Source: Cytophagales bacterium (lineage in GTDB: Bacteria; Bacteroidota; Bacteroidia; Cytophagales; Bernardetiaceae). Taken from it: a stretch of 64,000 nt of DNA. The stretch spans positions 186,001-250,000 of the forward strand of contig JAAFJX010000001.1 of NCBI GenBank assembly GCA_013299045.1, given 5' to 3'. The translations under genes and the position numbers were made by a program. The notes under the pieces were generated by a model. The model had not been told where the DNA came from and did not search any database. It saw only the letters and a program-made list of their open reading frames with translations. Of the stretch, positions 16,747 to 24,135 are shown piece by piece (position 1 is the first letter of the stretch; every line of letters starts with the position of its first letter).

Positions 16747-18219
16747 TTACTTTGTAGCCGCTTTGCGTTTGGCAGCTGGCTTTGCCTCTGTTACTTCTTC
16801 AGCCTCTACATCAACCACGTTGAGTTGTTTTTCAAGACCGCGAATACGTGTTTTGAGGTCATGTATTGTTTTAGTCATTTCAGACATATCCGAGTTTAAA
16901 ACAACTGGATAAGGCTCTAAAGCGAACTCCATGCCGCGTTTCATGGCGTGGCGAATGTCAAATTGCAAACTCAAAACTTCACCTTGAACAGCAGAGAAAG
17001 CATCGCTGCGGAAGAGGTCAATGAGTTGGTTTTCCAATACGTTTACAAAATGTGCGAAAAAGTCGTTGTAAGACTTAGCGCTTTCGCCTTTTTTCATTTT
17101 ATCAAAAAGGTCTGTAGCAGTTGCTTCCATTGCTTTTTGAGAAGAAGTCATAATCATAAAGTTCAACTCCGCAATTTTCATTTGGTAGTTGTTGAGGTTG
17201 CCCTGCATGCCCATAACCATTTCGCTCATATCTTTTTCGCGGCTTGGCGGAACCAGTTTGCTGAACGGCGCATACACTTCTTGCATTTTGTCCATGAAGG
17301 CCTTTTGCAGGCTCACAACAGCGTTCATGTCGTTTTTGAGAGGTGCAGGCATCATGTTTGTAAATTGGTTCATCATGTCGCTCATTGGGTTGCTGAACTT
17401 GCCCATCATGTCGCTCATTGGGTTGCTGAACTTGCCCATCATGTCGCGGTAGTTTTCCATGAACTTAGTCATGTTGGCCGACATATCTTGCATTTTTGCA
17501 GGAGTAAACAAACCCAGCATATCGCTCAACATTTGTTGGAAGTTATCAGCATTGATAGACTTCATAAAATCTTTAGGGTCAAAATTATTGTTAGACACCA
17601 TTTTGTAGTATGGCTGCCAGAACTCCATCATGTTGCCATAAGACTTAGAAGCGTTCATCATTTGTTGTGTGGCATCTTTCATAAAAGGTGGCACAAAGTT
17701 TTGCATATTTTGAGACATTTCGCTCATAATGTTGCCGCTCATAAACTTCTCCATCATGGCTTTGAAGTTTTCAATGTTGGCTGCATTGTTATTGTCAAGT
17801 TTCATGTTTGTCAATTTTTCAAATGTTTCTTTGAAATGAACAGCCCATTTGTCGTACATTTCTTTGCCTTTATTCAGAATTTCTTGTGGGTTGTTTGTCA
17901 TGTCTTGCTTCTGGATAGCAGAATTCATGGCTTCCATCCACTTAGAAGTAAACTCGCGCTGCATATTCAACCAGTTTTTGAGGGACTCTGGAGAAGAAGC
18001 CGTCGGGTTTTCGGTGCTTTTTTTGATAGCGTCAGCAATGATGTTCTTTTGGTTTTCAAACCATTCTTTGTAGAACTCAACGCCTTTTTGCATGACGTTG
18101 TCGCTTGTGCCAGCTGTTTGCAATTTTTTTGTGGTCTCTACCCAATTTTCAACAATTTTGTTTTGAGTGTCCGTCCACATGGCGAGCATATTCTTGGTGG
18201 TGTCCATTACGTTTTCCAT
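16747..18219 (-). CDS. PhaE/phasin-like helical protein
   Basis: 490 residues, nearly all helical, Met-, Asn- and Lys-rich, without signal peptide. Two features point to the PHA synthase class III subunit E/phasin group. Near the C-terminus the pattern 'PYPVVLNSDMSEMTKTIHDLKTRI' resembles the PhaE end 'PTRSEvDxLhxxLxeL'. The tail AKPAAKRKAATK resembles basic Ala/Lys/Pro phasin tails. Such proteins bind polyhydroxyalkanoate granules or form part of the synthase with PhaC. Here phaC is not in the window and the gene is alone. An 11-residue unit ending MMGKFSNPMSD is duplicated in the middle (33-bp DNA repeat). A long antisense frame covers the same DNA and is a shadow. Family call moderate; gene certain. 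Confidence 0.6.
   Translation of the reverse strand: MENVMDTTKNMLAMWTDTQNKIVENWVETTKKLQTAGTSDNVMQKGVEFYKEWFENQKNIIADAIKKSTENPTASSPESLKNWLNMQREFTSKWMEAMNSAIQKQDMTNNPQEILNKGKEMYDKWAVHFKETFEKLTNMKLDNNNAANIENFKAMMEKFMSGNIMSEMSQNMQNFVPPFMKDATQQMMNASKSYGNMMEFWQPYYKMVSNNNFDPKDFMKSINADNFQQMLSDMLGLFTPAKMQDMSANMTKFMENYRDMMGKFSNPMSDMMGKFSNPMSDMMNQFTNMMPAPLKNDMNAVVSLQKAFMDKMQEVYAPFSKLVPPSREKDMSEMVMGMQGNLNNYQMKIAELNFMIMTSSQKAMEATATDLFDKMKKGESAKSYNDFFAHFVNVLENQLIDLFRSDAFSAVQGEVLSLQFDIRHAMKRGMEFALEPYPVVLNSDMSEMTKTIHDLKTRIRGLEKQLNVVDVEAEEVTEAKPAAKRKAATK
17371..17436 (-). repeat. Perfect 33-bp tandem duplication inside the PhaE-like gene
   Basis: Two identical 33-bp units, followed by a partial third (to about 17446), code for a repeated 11-residue SNPMSDMMGKF-type unit. 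Identity at the DNA level points to a recent in-frame duplication. Confidence 0.85.
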
Positions 18220-18300
18220 GACAAATTAAAGGGATTAAAATGAGTACGATTTTTTTCTGTTTAGCGGGTGCGGCACTAAAGTATGCGCACTTTTCACGAT

Positions 18301-18332
18301 GCAAAAGTAGCTAAACTTTGATAACCTTTAAA
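18301..18332 (-). promoter_or_regulatory. Promoter of the PhaE-like gene
   Basis: On the minus strand TTTA (18329-18332), a 19-bp spacer and TACTTTTGC (18301-18309) give a good Bacteroidota promoter, with a leader of about 75 nt before the ATG at 18219. Confidence 0.65.
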
Positions 18333-18843
18333 CTCGCTTAGGCGAATACTAATAATCGTAACTTTCTGTATTTCAAAATATTATTACAAATTCAACCGAG
18401 TAACCATATTAAATTTGGCGAATATATAATTAAGCAAAAAGATGTTTGCTCTTTATAGAATTTTCCAAAATTGAAAAAAAATTTTTTTTTTTTCATGTAA
18501 ACCAAAAACACATAGGGAGAACCTACCCTGTCAAAAGTGAGAGGTCTATGACTTGGTACTAATTCTTGTAGGCTATCGATTTGCTAAGCGTTTGCTGTTT
18601 AGAGAATATTTGCTAAATTTAGTCGTTCTTTATCGTGTGTGAGCGTTAAAACCTAATTGGCAGCGATTACAACACAATTATAGTCAATCAAATTTTAATC
18701 ATCATTGGTTTAGCTAAAAATCTAATAATAATAAGAGTAATATAGATTGGTTTAATTCAATCATTTATCAGTTGAATCTAAGTATTAGGCTCTCAGAGTA
18801 TAGGGAAATCTCGTTACTTAGTTTCTTAACAGACCATTTACTT
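18333..18843. other. Long AT-rich intergenic region
   Basis: About 510 bp with no gene. It has an A8-T13 block at about 18473-18493 that could form a bend or hairpin, and several TATTTGC-like words (for example near 18610) but no convincing promoter with both boxes for the amidase gene. Confidence 0.5.
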
Positions 18844-19497
18844 ATGAAATTATCAGGCAGATTGGGGCTAGGATTGGCCTTTCTTATGGTGTTGCTCTTT
18901 GTTGTTTTTTATAGACAGCTCTCTGCTCAAGCGCCGCTTTCAGTTCAAAAAAGATTGATTGCGCTCAAGTGCTCTGCTCCTCGCTCTGTAGGTAAGGAAG
19001 TTAGCTATGTTATGGTGCATTATTGTAGCGATGCGCTAGAAAACCCCACAAAACCTTATAACGTGGACAAAATTGCCAGTGTTTTTGAAAGATATGGGGT
19101 GTCGGCACACTATCTAGTGGACAGAGAAGGGGTGGTTTATAATTTGGTGGAAGAGAGTAGAACTGCTTACCATGCAGGAAAAGGCAAGCTACCCTTTGCG
19201 CCTTATCACGAAAATAGCCTTAACAGCATTTCTATTGGCATAGAGCTGATGGGTATAGGCACACGCGAAGAAATGAAACTGCTCAACATTGGCAGCCAAT
19301 ACGATAAAATTGCTAAAGAAAATATTGGTTTTACTGAAAAGCAGTATCAAAGCCTGCGCCTGTTGCTCAATGACATTCAAAAAAGACACCCTAAGGTTTT
19401 AAATGACCGCAAACACATCGTAGGGCATGATGAATATGCACCTTCGCGTCGCCCAGACCCAGGAAAACTCTTTGACTGGAAAAAAATTGGTCTTTGA
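18844..19497 (+). CDS. N-acetylmuramoyl-L-alanine amidase (amidase_2 / PGRP-like), secreted or anchored
   Basis: 217 residues from the ATG at 18844, which starts a clear signal/anchor (LGLGLAFLMVLLFVVFYRQLSAQA); the upstream TTG frame adds 24 residues and is rejected. It cuts the bond between muramic acid and the peptide stem in peptidoglycan. Zinc ligands are visible: His in MVHYC, His in IVGHDEYAPSRRPDPG and the Asp of the same motif. Other marks are VSAHYLVDREGVVYNLV, TAYHAGKG and SISIGIELMG. The first ligand segment reads VHYC where the family often has HHT. No partner genes nearby; the hydroxyacyl-CoA dehydrogenase follows after about 110 bp. Confidence 0.9.
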   Translation: MKLSGRLGLGLAFLMVLLFVVFYRQLSAQAPLSVQKRLIALKCSAPRSVGKEVSYVMVHYCSDALENPTKPYNVDKIASVFERYGVSAHYLVDREGVVYNLVEESRTAYHAGKGKLPFAPYHENSLNSISIGIELMGIGTREEMKLLNIGSQYDKIAKENIGFTEKQYQSLRLLLNDIQKRHPKVLNDRKHIVGHDEYAPSRRPDPGKLFDWKKIGL

Positions 19498-19531
19498 ACC
19501 ACCTTTTTTTTTATGAGTTGAAGAAAAGAAC

Positions 19532-19539
19532 TAGTTTTG
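19532..19539 (+). promoter_or_regulatory. Candidate -7 box (TAGTTTTG) for the 3-hydroxyacyl-CoA dehydrogenase gene
   Basis: TAnnTTTG match 67 nt before the ATG at 19606. The -33 box is not clear. Confidence 0.35.
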
Positions 19540-19605
19540 AGTGTTTAAAATAGCTTGATTAAAATCAAACGCTGCGGCTTTCGTACCTTATTCAATAGCA
19601 ACAAA

Positions 19606-20772
19606 ATGTTTAATCTTTCCGAAAATGCTTGTATCGGGGTCATAGGTGCAGGCGCAATGGGTACTGGTATAACCCAAATAGCAGCCCAGAATGGCCACAA
19701 GGTTTGTTTGGTAGACGCATCAGCCCCCGCGCTTGAAAAGAGCCAAACGCTTCTGAAAACTACTTTCTATAAACTGGCCGAAAAAGGCAAAATTAGCCCT
19801 GAAAATGCCGAAAAAGCTATCCAAGCTATTCGCTTTACGACTGCTCTTGAGGATTTATATAGCGCCGATTTGGTTATTGAGGCCATCGTAGAGAATTTGG
19901 CCATTAAGAAAGAAATTTTTAGCCGGCTAGCTGCAATTGTTAAGCCAGAAGCTATTTTGGCCACCAATACATCTTCTTTATCAGTAACTTCCATAGCGTC
20001 GTCGGTCAAAAACGCTGAGCGTGTGCTTGGGCTTCATTTTTTTAACCCTCCGCCACTCATGCCATTGGTGGAGGTAGTGCCCGGCCTGGCTTCAGCTGAT
20101 AGCACCGTTCAGAGCATTTTGGCGCTCATGAAAAAATGGGGCAAAAAGCCTGTATTGGCTAAGGACACCCCTGCTTTTATTGTCAATAGACTGGCTCGGC
20201 CTTTTTATGGCGAAGCCATACGCATGATGGAGGAGGGTATAGCGGATTGCGCCACTATTGACTGGGCGATGAAAACGTTTGGGCAGTTTAAAATGGGGCC
20301 TTTTGAATTGATGGACTACATTGGGCATGACGTGAATTACGTAGTAACAGAAACAGTTTTTGCTGCTTTTTTCTATGACCCACGCTATCGGCCTTCGTTC
20401 AGCCAAAAGCGCTTGCTTGAAGCTGGCCGCCTTGGCAAAAAGTCTGGGCACGGTTTCTATAACTACGGCGCTGCTATGCCAGAACCCCAAAAAGATGAAG
20501 TACTAGGCCGTATCATCATGGAGCGTATTGTGGCTATGCTCATCAACGAAGCAGCCGAAGCGTTGCTGCTGGGTGTGGCCTCTGCTAGTGATTTGGATTT
20601 GGCCATGAAGGCAGGAGTGAATTACCCAAAAGGGCTTTTGGAATGGGCTAACGAGTGGGGCGCTCATAATGTTTATACCGTTCTGAAAGGCTTACAGGAA
20701 ACTTACGGGGACGACCGCTACAGACCAAGCGCCTTGCTGCGCCAAAAAGCCTTGCAGAATGAGAGGTTTTGA
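19606..20772 (+). CDS. 3-hydroxyacyl-CoA dehydrogenase with two C-terminal domains
   Basis: 388 residues from the ATG at 19606 (the TTG at 19555 adds a non-family tail). It oxidises 3-hydroxyacyl-CoA with NAD+, in beta-oxidation, phenylacetate-type or butanoyl-CoA pathways. N-terminal Rossmann motif: IGVIGAGAMGTGITQ with D after the second strand (CLVDAS). The catalytic HFFNPPPLMPLVEVV holds the His/Asn pair, followed by DTPAFIVNRLARPFYGEA. The second C-terminal dimerisation domain (ERIVAMLINEAAEALLLG with DLDLAMKAGVNYPKG) makes it longer than the 280-residue 3-hydroxybutyryl enzymes, as in PaaH/PaaC types. It is single and followed by repeat R2. A link to the PhaE-like gene is possible but not shown. 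Confidence 0.9.
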   Translation: MFNLSENACIGVIGAGAMGTGITQIAAQNGHKVCLVDASAPALEKSQTLLKTTFYKLAEKGKISPENAEKAIQAIRFTTALEDLYSADLVIEAIVENLAIKKEIFSRLAAIVKPEAILATNTSSLSVTSIASSVKNAERVLGLHFFNPPPLMPLVEVVPGLASADSTVQSILALMKKWGKKPVLAKDTPAFIVNRLARPFYGEAIRMMEEGIADCATIDWAMKTFGQFKMGPFELMDYIGHDVNYVVTETVFAAFFYDPRYRPSFSQKRLLEAGRLGKKSGHGFYNYGAAMPEPQKDEVLGRIIMERIVAMLINEAAEALLLGVASASDLDLAMKAGVNYPKGLLEWANEWGAHNVYTVLKGLQETYGDDRYRPSALLRQKALQNERF

Positions 20773-20881
20773 AAATAAAAAGTAAAACAAGAAGTAAGCC
20801 CTTTGGTAGGTGAGCATCAATACAGAGAAAGCAATACAAAAAGGCTTTTGAAAAGTGTTGTGGGACTTCTATAGCCTAACC

Positions 20882-21289
20882 AGTCGTCCCTTAAAAAGTA
20901 TATTCAATAGATATAAGCTAAATTTAAGGAGGATAGCTTGCCTGTTTTGGGAACACCTTGACGACCTTTGATAGACTTCTCTTCTCTACTTTTTGCCTTG
21001 ATGCAGAACTGAAGCGCGAGCTGAAAGTTCCGACCGTAGGGCATAGCAAAAAAATCAAGCCTCGCAAAAGGCCAATTTAGATGAAAAAAATAGCCTTTTT
21101 TCATCTAAACCAGCGAATGGCTTTTTTGCTGATTCAATCTCTTGCAAAACAGAGTTGCACATAAAACCTAATCCTCTGACCTTTGAGCCATTCGCTTTTG
21201 TCTGATGCGAGGCAGCGCAGGCCGCAAGAAGCGTTGAGATTTTGCCAGTTATTTGACAAAATATCTTAGATGTATTTTAAGGGACGACT
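20882..21289 (+). mobile_element. Repeat R2: MITE copy with both terminal repeats, 408 bp
   Basis: It begins AGTCGTCCCTTAAAA and ends in its exact complement. The flanks are AACC (20878-20881) and AACT (21290-21293), a 4-bp target duplication with one change. It has a type-1 left arm. Core hairpins: a 14-bp perfect stem at 21076-21089/21096-21109; an 11-bp stem AGCGAATGGCT/AGCCATTCGCT at 21112-21122/21186-21196; both enclosed by GCCTCGC/GCGAGGC (21059-21065/21207-21213). About 55 bp of the right arm present in R7 is missing, between two short direct repeats. The right end lies 2 bp from the regulator stop codon. Confidence 0.85.
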
Positions 21290-21291
21290 AA

Positions 21292-23139
21292 CTACTTTTC
21301 ATCAAAAGCCTGTATAAAAGCCCGCAAATCAGTTTCTTTGCTGATGTCTAGCTTTTGTTTAAAACGAGTCAGCGCCACACGCAGGCTGCCATCAGTTATG
21401 TTGAATATTTGAGCAATCTCTTTGTTGCTGAGATTCATTTTAAGATAAGCCGCCAGGCGTAAGTCATGGTTAGTGAGGCTTGGCGACAGGCGCTTAATGC
21501 TCTGAAAAAAAGCAGGGTGTACCTCTTGAAAGTGCTGCTTGTAGTTTATCCAGTCGTTTTCTTGATTAAGACCTTGTTTTATTTCTGACAAAACCTGCTT
21601 AAATTCCTGTTTGAGCATTTGGGCTTCATCAGAGGGCATTGTTTCAAACTTTTCTTTGAGTTTTTCTTCTATTTCTATGAGCCAGTTATTTTTTTGTACC
21701 AGTGCGTCGGACTGTGCAGCGAGTTTACGAGCCTGTAAGTCTATTTTGTCTTGCAAACGCTCCTGTTCTAGCGTATTGTACTTGTCTTGTAGGTCGTTAC
21801 GGCTTCGCTCTTCGTCGAGCATTAACTGGCGTATTTGGGACTTTTCGTGGGCTTCCTGCCAATACTTTTTATGCAACTTGCTGGCTCTAATAGCAAGAAA
21901 GGCAATAACCAGCAGGGCAGCAGTACCTATGGAAATAAGCAAAATGACGTAAAAAAAACGGGTGTTTTCTAGCTCTAACTCCTGCATTTCTTTGCGTTTT
22001 AAAGCCACCTTTTCTTGAAATTGAATAGCTAGAATATCACTCTCTTGCTTAAAATGAGCCAGAGTATCCATGTAACTTATTTTCTGGCCTTGATAGAAAT
22101 ATGCCATTTTATTTTGGTTTTGTGCTTCATAAGCCTGAATGAGGCGTTCTGCAAGTTCAATCAATCGCTCATAATCACGAGCATCTTGAGCCATAGCGTA
22201 ACCCTCCTCGCCCGCTTCAATGGCTTTTTGAAAATCTTTGGTCTCAAAATAAAGCTGGGACAGGTTGCTTTTTATGTTTGCAATACCACTGTTACTTCTG
22301 GACTGATAACTGTGTTTTAAAGCACTATCATACAAGCTCAAAGCATTGGTATATAATCTCTGCTTGGCTTTTATCAAACCCATATTGCCGCACAAATAAC
22401 CCAAAGCATGGATATTTTGAGCCGCTTTATCATTAAGTAACTCTTTCTTGTAGGCTTTTTCGTACCAAACATAAGCAGTATCATACTCCTTTTTGGCATA
22501 ATACACGTTACCTATCTCGCTATAAGCCGATGGATTAAAAATTTTTCTTCTCTCAAAATAGGCCAAGTCTTTTGCTAAACAATACAAGGCTTTATCATAC
22601 ATTTTTTGAGATATATAAATTCTGGCAAGCCAAGTATAACCGACGTAGTCTAGCCAGAGCGTTTCGGATATATCCATTTCTCTGACTTCCAGAAAGTATT
22701 TCAGGGCTGTTTGTTTGTTACCAATAACGAAATTTAGCTTACCAAGATTACTCAAAACTCTTACTAGCAAATCCTTATCTTCATTTTTATTTGCATAGTG
22801 CTGCACCTCCTCAAGCAAAGAAAGACTTTCAAAGTTTTTACCAATATAACGATAGACTATGCCTAAGGTCAGTTTTTGCTCTTGAACATCAAGAACTTGG
22901 CCAGAAGCCTTAGCCAACTCATAGGCTTTTTGGGCATATCTAAGTGCTTTTTGGTTATCTATTTCAAGATATGCCTCTGCTAGCTGTTGATAAAAAAGGC
23001 TACTTGGTTTAATATGAGGCAACAACTTTAAGAGACTATCCAAACGCATTGCTTGAGACTGTGCAGTGCAATTTTGAGAAAGGAAACCCGCAAAAAAAAG
23101 AAGCTGGAAAAATATCCAAAATATATAGTTCCTTGTCAT
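21292..23139 (-). CDS. TPR sensor-regulator with membrane segment, coiled coil and C-terminal HTH
   Basis: 615 residues. A signal peptide (1-26, ending CTAQS) is followed by about six TPR units in the periplasm (about 35-385, for example SEIGNVYYAKKEYDTAYVWYEKAY), one membrane helix (about 393-415), a long charged coiled coil (420-500) and a helix-turn-helix near 555-605 (LTNHDLRLAAYLKMNLSNKEIAQIFNI split over two helices). This layout is a known Bacteroidota type of one-component regulator with a LuxR-like DNA-binding end, thought to sense an envelope signal. A consensus promoter lies at 23147-23178 with almost no leader. Mobile repeats R2 and R3 sit at both sides, with R2 touching the stop codon. 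Targets unknown. Confidence 0.85.
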   Translation of the reverse strand: MTRNYIFWIFFQLLFFAGFLSQNCTAQSQAMRLDSLLKLLPHIKPSSLFYQQLAEAYLEIDNQKALRYAQKAYELAKASGQVLDVQEQKLTLGIVYRYIGKNFESLSLLEEVQHYANKNEDKDLLVRVLSNLGKLNFVIGNKQTALKYFLEVREMDISETLWLDYVGYTWLARIYISQKMYDKALYCLAKDLAYFERRKIFNPSAYSEIGNVYYAKKEYDTAYVWYEKAYKKELLNDKAAQNIHALGYLCGNMGLIKAKQRLYTNALSLYDSALKHSYQSRSNSGIANIKSNLSQLYFETKDFQKAIEAGEEGYAMAQDARDYERLIELAERLIQAYEAQNQNKMAYFYQGQKISYMDTLAHFKQESDILAIQFQEKVALKRKEMQELELENTRFFYVILLISIGTAALLVIAFLAIRASKLHKKYWQEAHEKSQIRQLMLDEERSRNDLQDKYNTLEQERLQDKIDLQARKLAAQSDALVQKNNWLIEIEEKLKEKFETMPSDEAQMLKQEFKQVLSEIKQGLNQENDWINYKQHFQEVHPAFFQSIKRLSPSLTNHDLRLAAYLKMNLSNKEIAQIFNITDGSLRVALTRFKQKLDISKETDLRAFIQAFDEK

Positions 23140-23146
23140 AATGAAA

Positions 23147-23178
23147 CAAAGATAAGACTATAGAAACTATTTTCCAAA
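23147..23178 (-). promoter_or_regulatory. Consensus promoter giving a nearly leaderless regulator mRNA
   Basis: TTTG (23175-23178), a 20-bp spacer and TATCTTTG (23147-23154) are on the minus strand. The ATG at 23139 is only 7 nt after the -7 box, so the transcript should start at or just before the start codon. Confidence 0.7.
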
Positions 23179-23246
23179 AAGGAAACAAAAATAGTAACAA
23201 GTAAAGCTCAATACTGGTTATACCTCTAAAAAACAACCTCTTAATT

Positions 23247-23688
23247 AGTTGTCCCTTAAAAAGTCTGCACAAGAACAAGCACATCCAATGATTGATATGA
23301 TTTGTCTGCTTTAGGAACGCCCTCATGATTTTGGGTAGCTTTTTCTTTCTACTTTTTGCCTTGATGCAGAACTGAAGCGCGAGCTGAAAGTTCCGACCGT
23401 AGGGCATAGCAAAAAAATCAAGCCTCACAAAAGGCCAATTTAGATAAAAAAAGAACAAGCTCTTAATTAACCTCTCTGAGAGATGTAAGTTTTGGAAAGC
23501 GAATAATTGTATTTTTCTAAGACAGGGACTTTACTTTTAAAGTACGGCCAACTACGGCTATGATACGGCTATCATACGGCTATGATACGGCCGTGCTAGG
23601 GCTGAGGCAAAATAGGACAAAAGTAATTTTTAGGCATCAAGCGGGTTTGCCGCTTTATCTCTTTTTTTTGTTATTGAGTACGTCTATT
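23247..23688 (+). mobile_element. Repeat R3: hybrid MITE copy, forward orientation
   Basis: It begins AGTTGTCCCTTAAAAAGT (one change from the usual end), then a type-2 left arm (TCTGCACAAGAACAAGCAC), the shared core, and after the first half of hairpin 1 (TTTAGATAAAAAAA) the alternative right segment shared with R1. The two are close to identical over 23350-23688 against 14777-15103 in inverted orientation. R3 has one more 12-bp TATGATACGGCT-type unit than R1 (23553-23591). No right terminal repeat is seen. Confidence 0.75.
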
Positions 23689-23699
23689 GGCCTGTATCT

Positions 23700-23790
23700 T
23701 GCGTTAGAGAGGCGGCGGGTTTAGTGCGTAGCACCGAAGCGAAGCGAAGCCCAAAGACGAACGACCGCGAAGCGGGAACGCCCAATAAAT
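23700..23790. repeat. GC-rich patch with small hairpins and a 5-bp tandem repeat
   Basis: GTGC-GTA-GCAC (23724-23734), then CGAAG in three tandem copies (23735-23749), then CCGC-GAA-GCGG (23765-23775), in a stretch much richer in G+C than its surroundings. No gene is seen. It may be a genome-wide dispersed repeat. Confidence 0.5.
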
Positions 23791-23936
23791 TGTAGAAAAA
23801 CAATCATTAGTCAAAAAGTTAGATATAAGGCATTTGGCAAAAAGTTATTTGAAAACGCGAGAAGATGGCCTCTACAAAAGTGAAAAGAGGGCAATTAGAA
23901 CTCAAAAAACTCAAAAAGGGCTTTTTGACGACTCAA

Positions 23937-23960
23937 GAGAGGTTAATTTAAGAGCTTGCT
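23937..23960 (+). repeat. Fragment of the R1/R3 hybrid segment
   Basis: GAGAGGTTAATTTAAGAGCT continues as TGCT and matches 14977-15000 of R1 with one insertion and a change near the end. It may be a remnant of another copy. The hairpin TCCGCA-ACTC-TGCGGA lies about 15 bp downstream (about 23973-23988). Confidence 0.4.
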
Positions 23961-24091
23961 TTCGTCCAAAAACTCCGCAACTCTGCGGAAAAGACGGCTT
24001 TAATAAACCACACCATTGCTGCCACATAATAATAACTTGTGCTTCTCATGCAATTATGCCATACATCGGTGCAATATCAATTATTAATTTT

Positions 24092-24100
24092 TACATTTGC
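24092..24100 (+). promoter_or_regulatory. -7 box (TACATTTGC) of the M28 peptidase operon
   Basis: A perfect TAnnTTTGC 36 nt before the ATG at 24136. The -33 box is not clear. Confidence 0.5.
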
Positions 24101-24135
24101 TGCCTAGAAATTAAAGGTATAAATTATTTCGCTCT

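Noticed and set aside
16948-18243. A 431-codon frame on the plus strand, opposite the PhaE-like gene
   Set aside because: It is His/Phe/Val-rich with no signal or domain, and is the direct antisense image of the Met/Lys/Asn-rich helical gene. The promoter and bidirectional terminator support the minus-strand gene.
20904-21104. Short frame starting MPYGRNFQLALQFCIKAKSR in repeat core, seen in R1, R2, R3 and R5
   Set aside because: The peptide is shared because the DNA core is shared. Beyond the core the frames diverge completely with the arm type, R7 lacks part of it, and no promoter or ribosome site is seen. I treat it as chance coding in a repeat.
14860-23600. CRISPR array in the TATGATACGGCT repeats
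   Set aside because: Units of about 12 bp without spacers, two to three copies only; a simple tandem repeat within R1 and R3.
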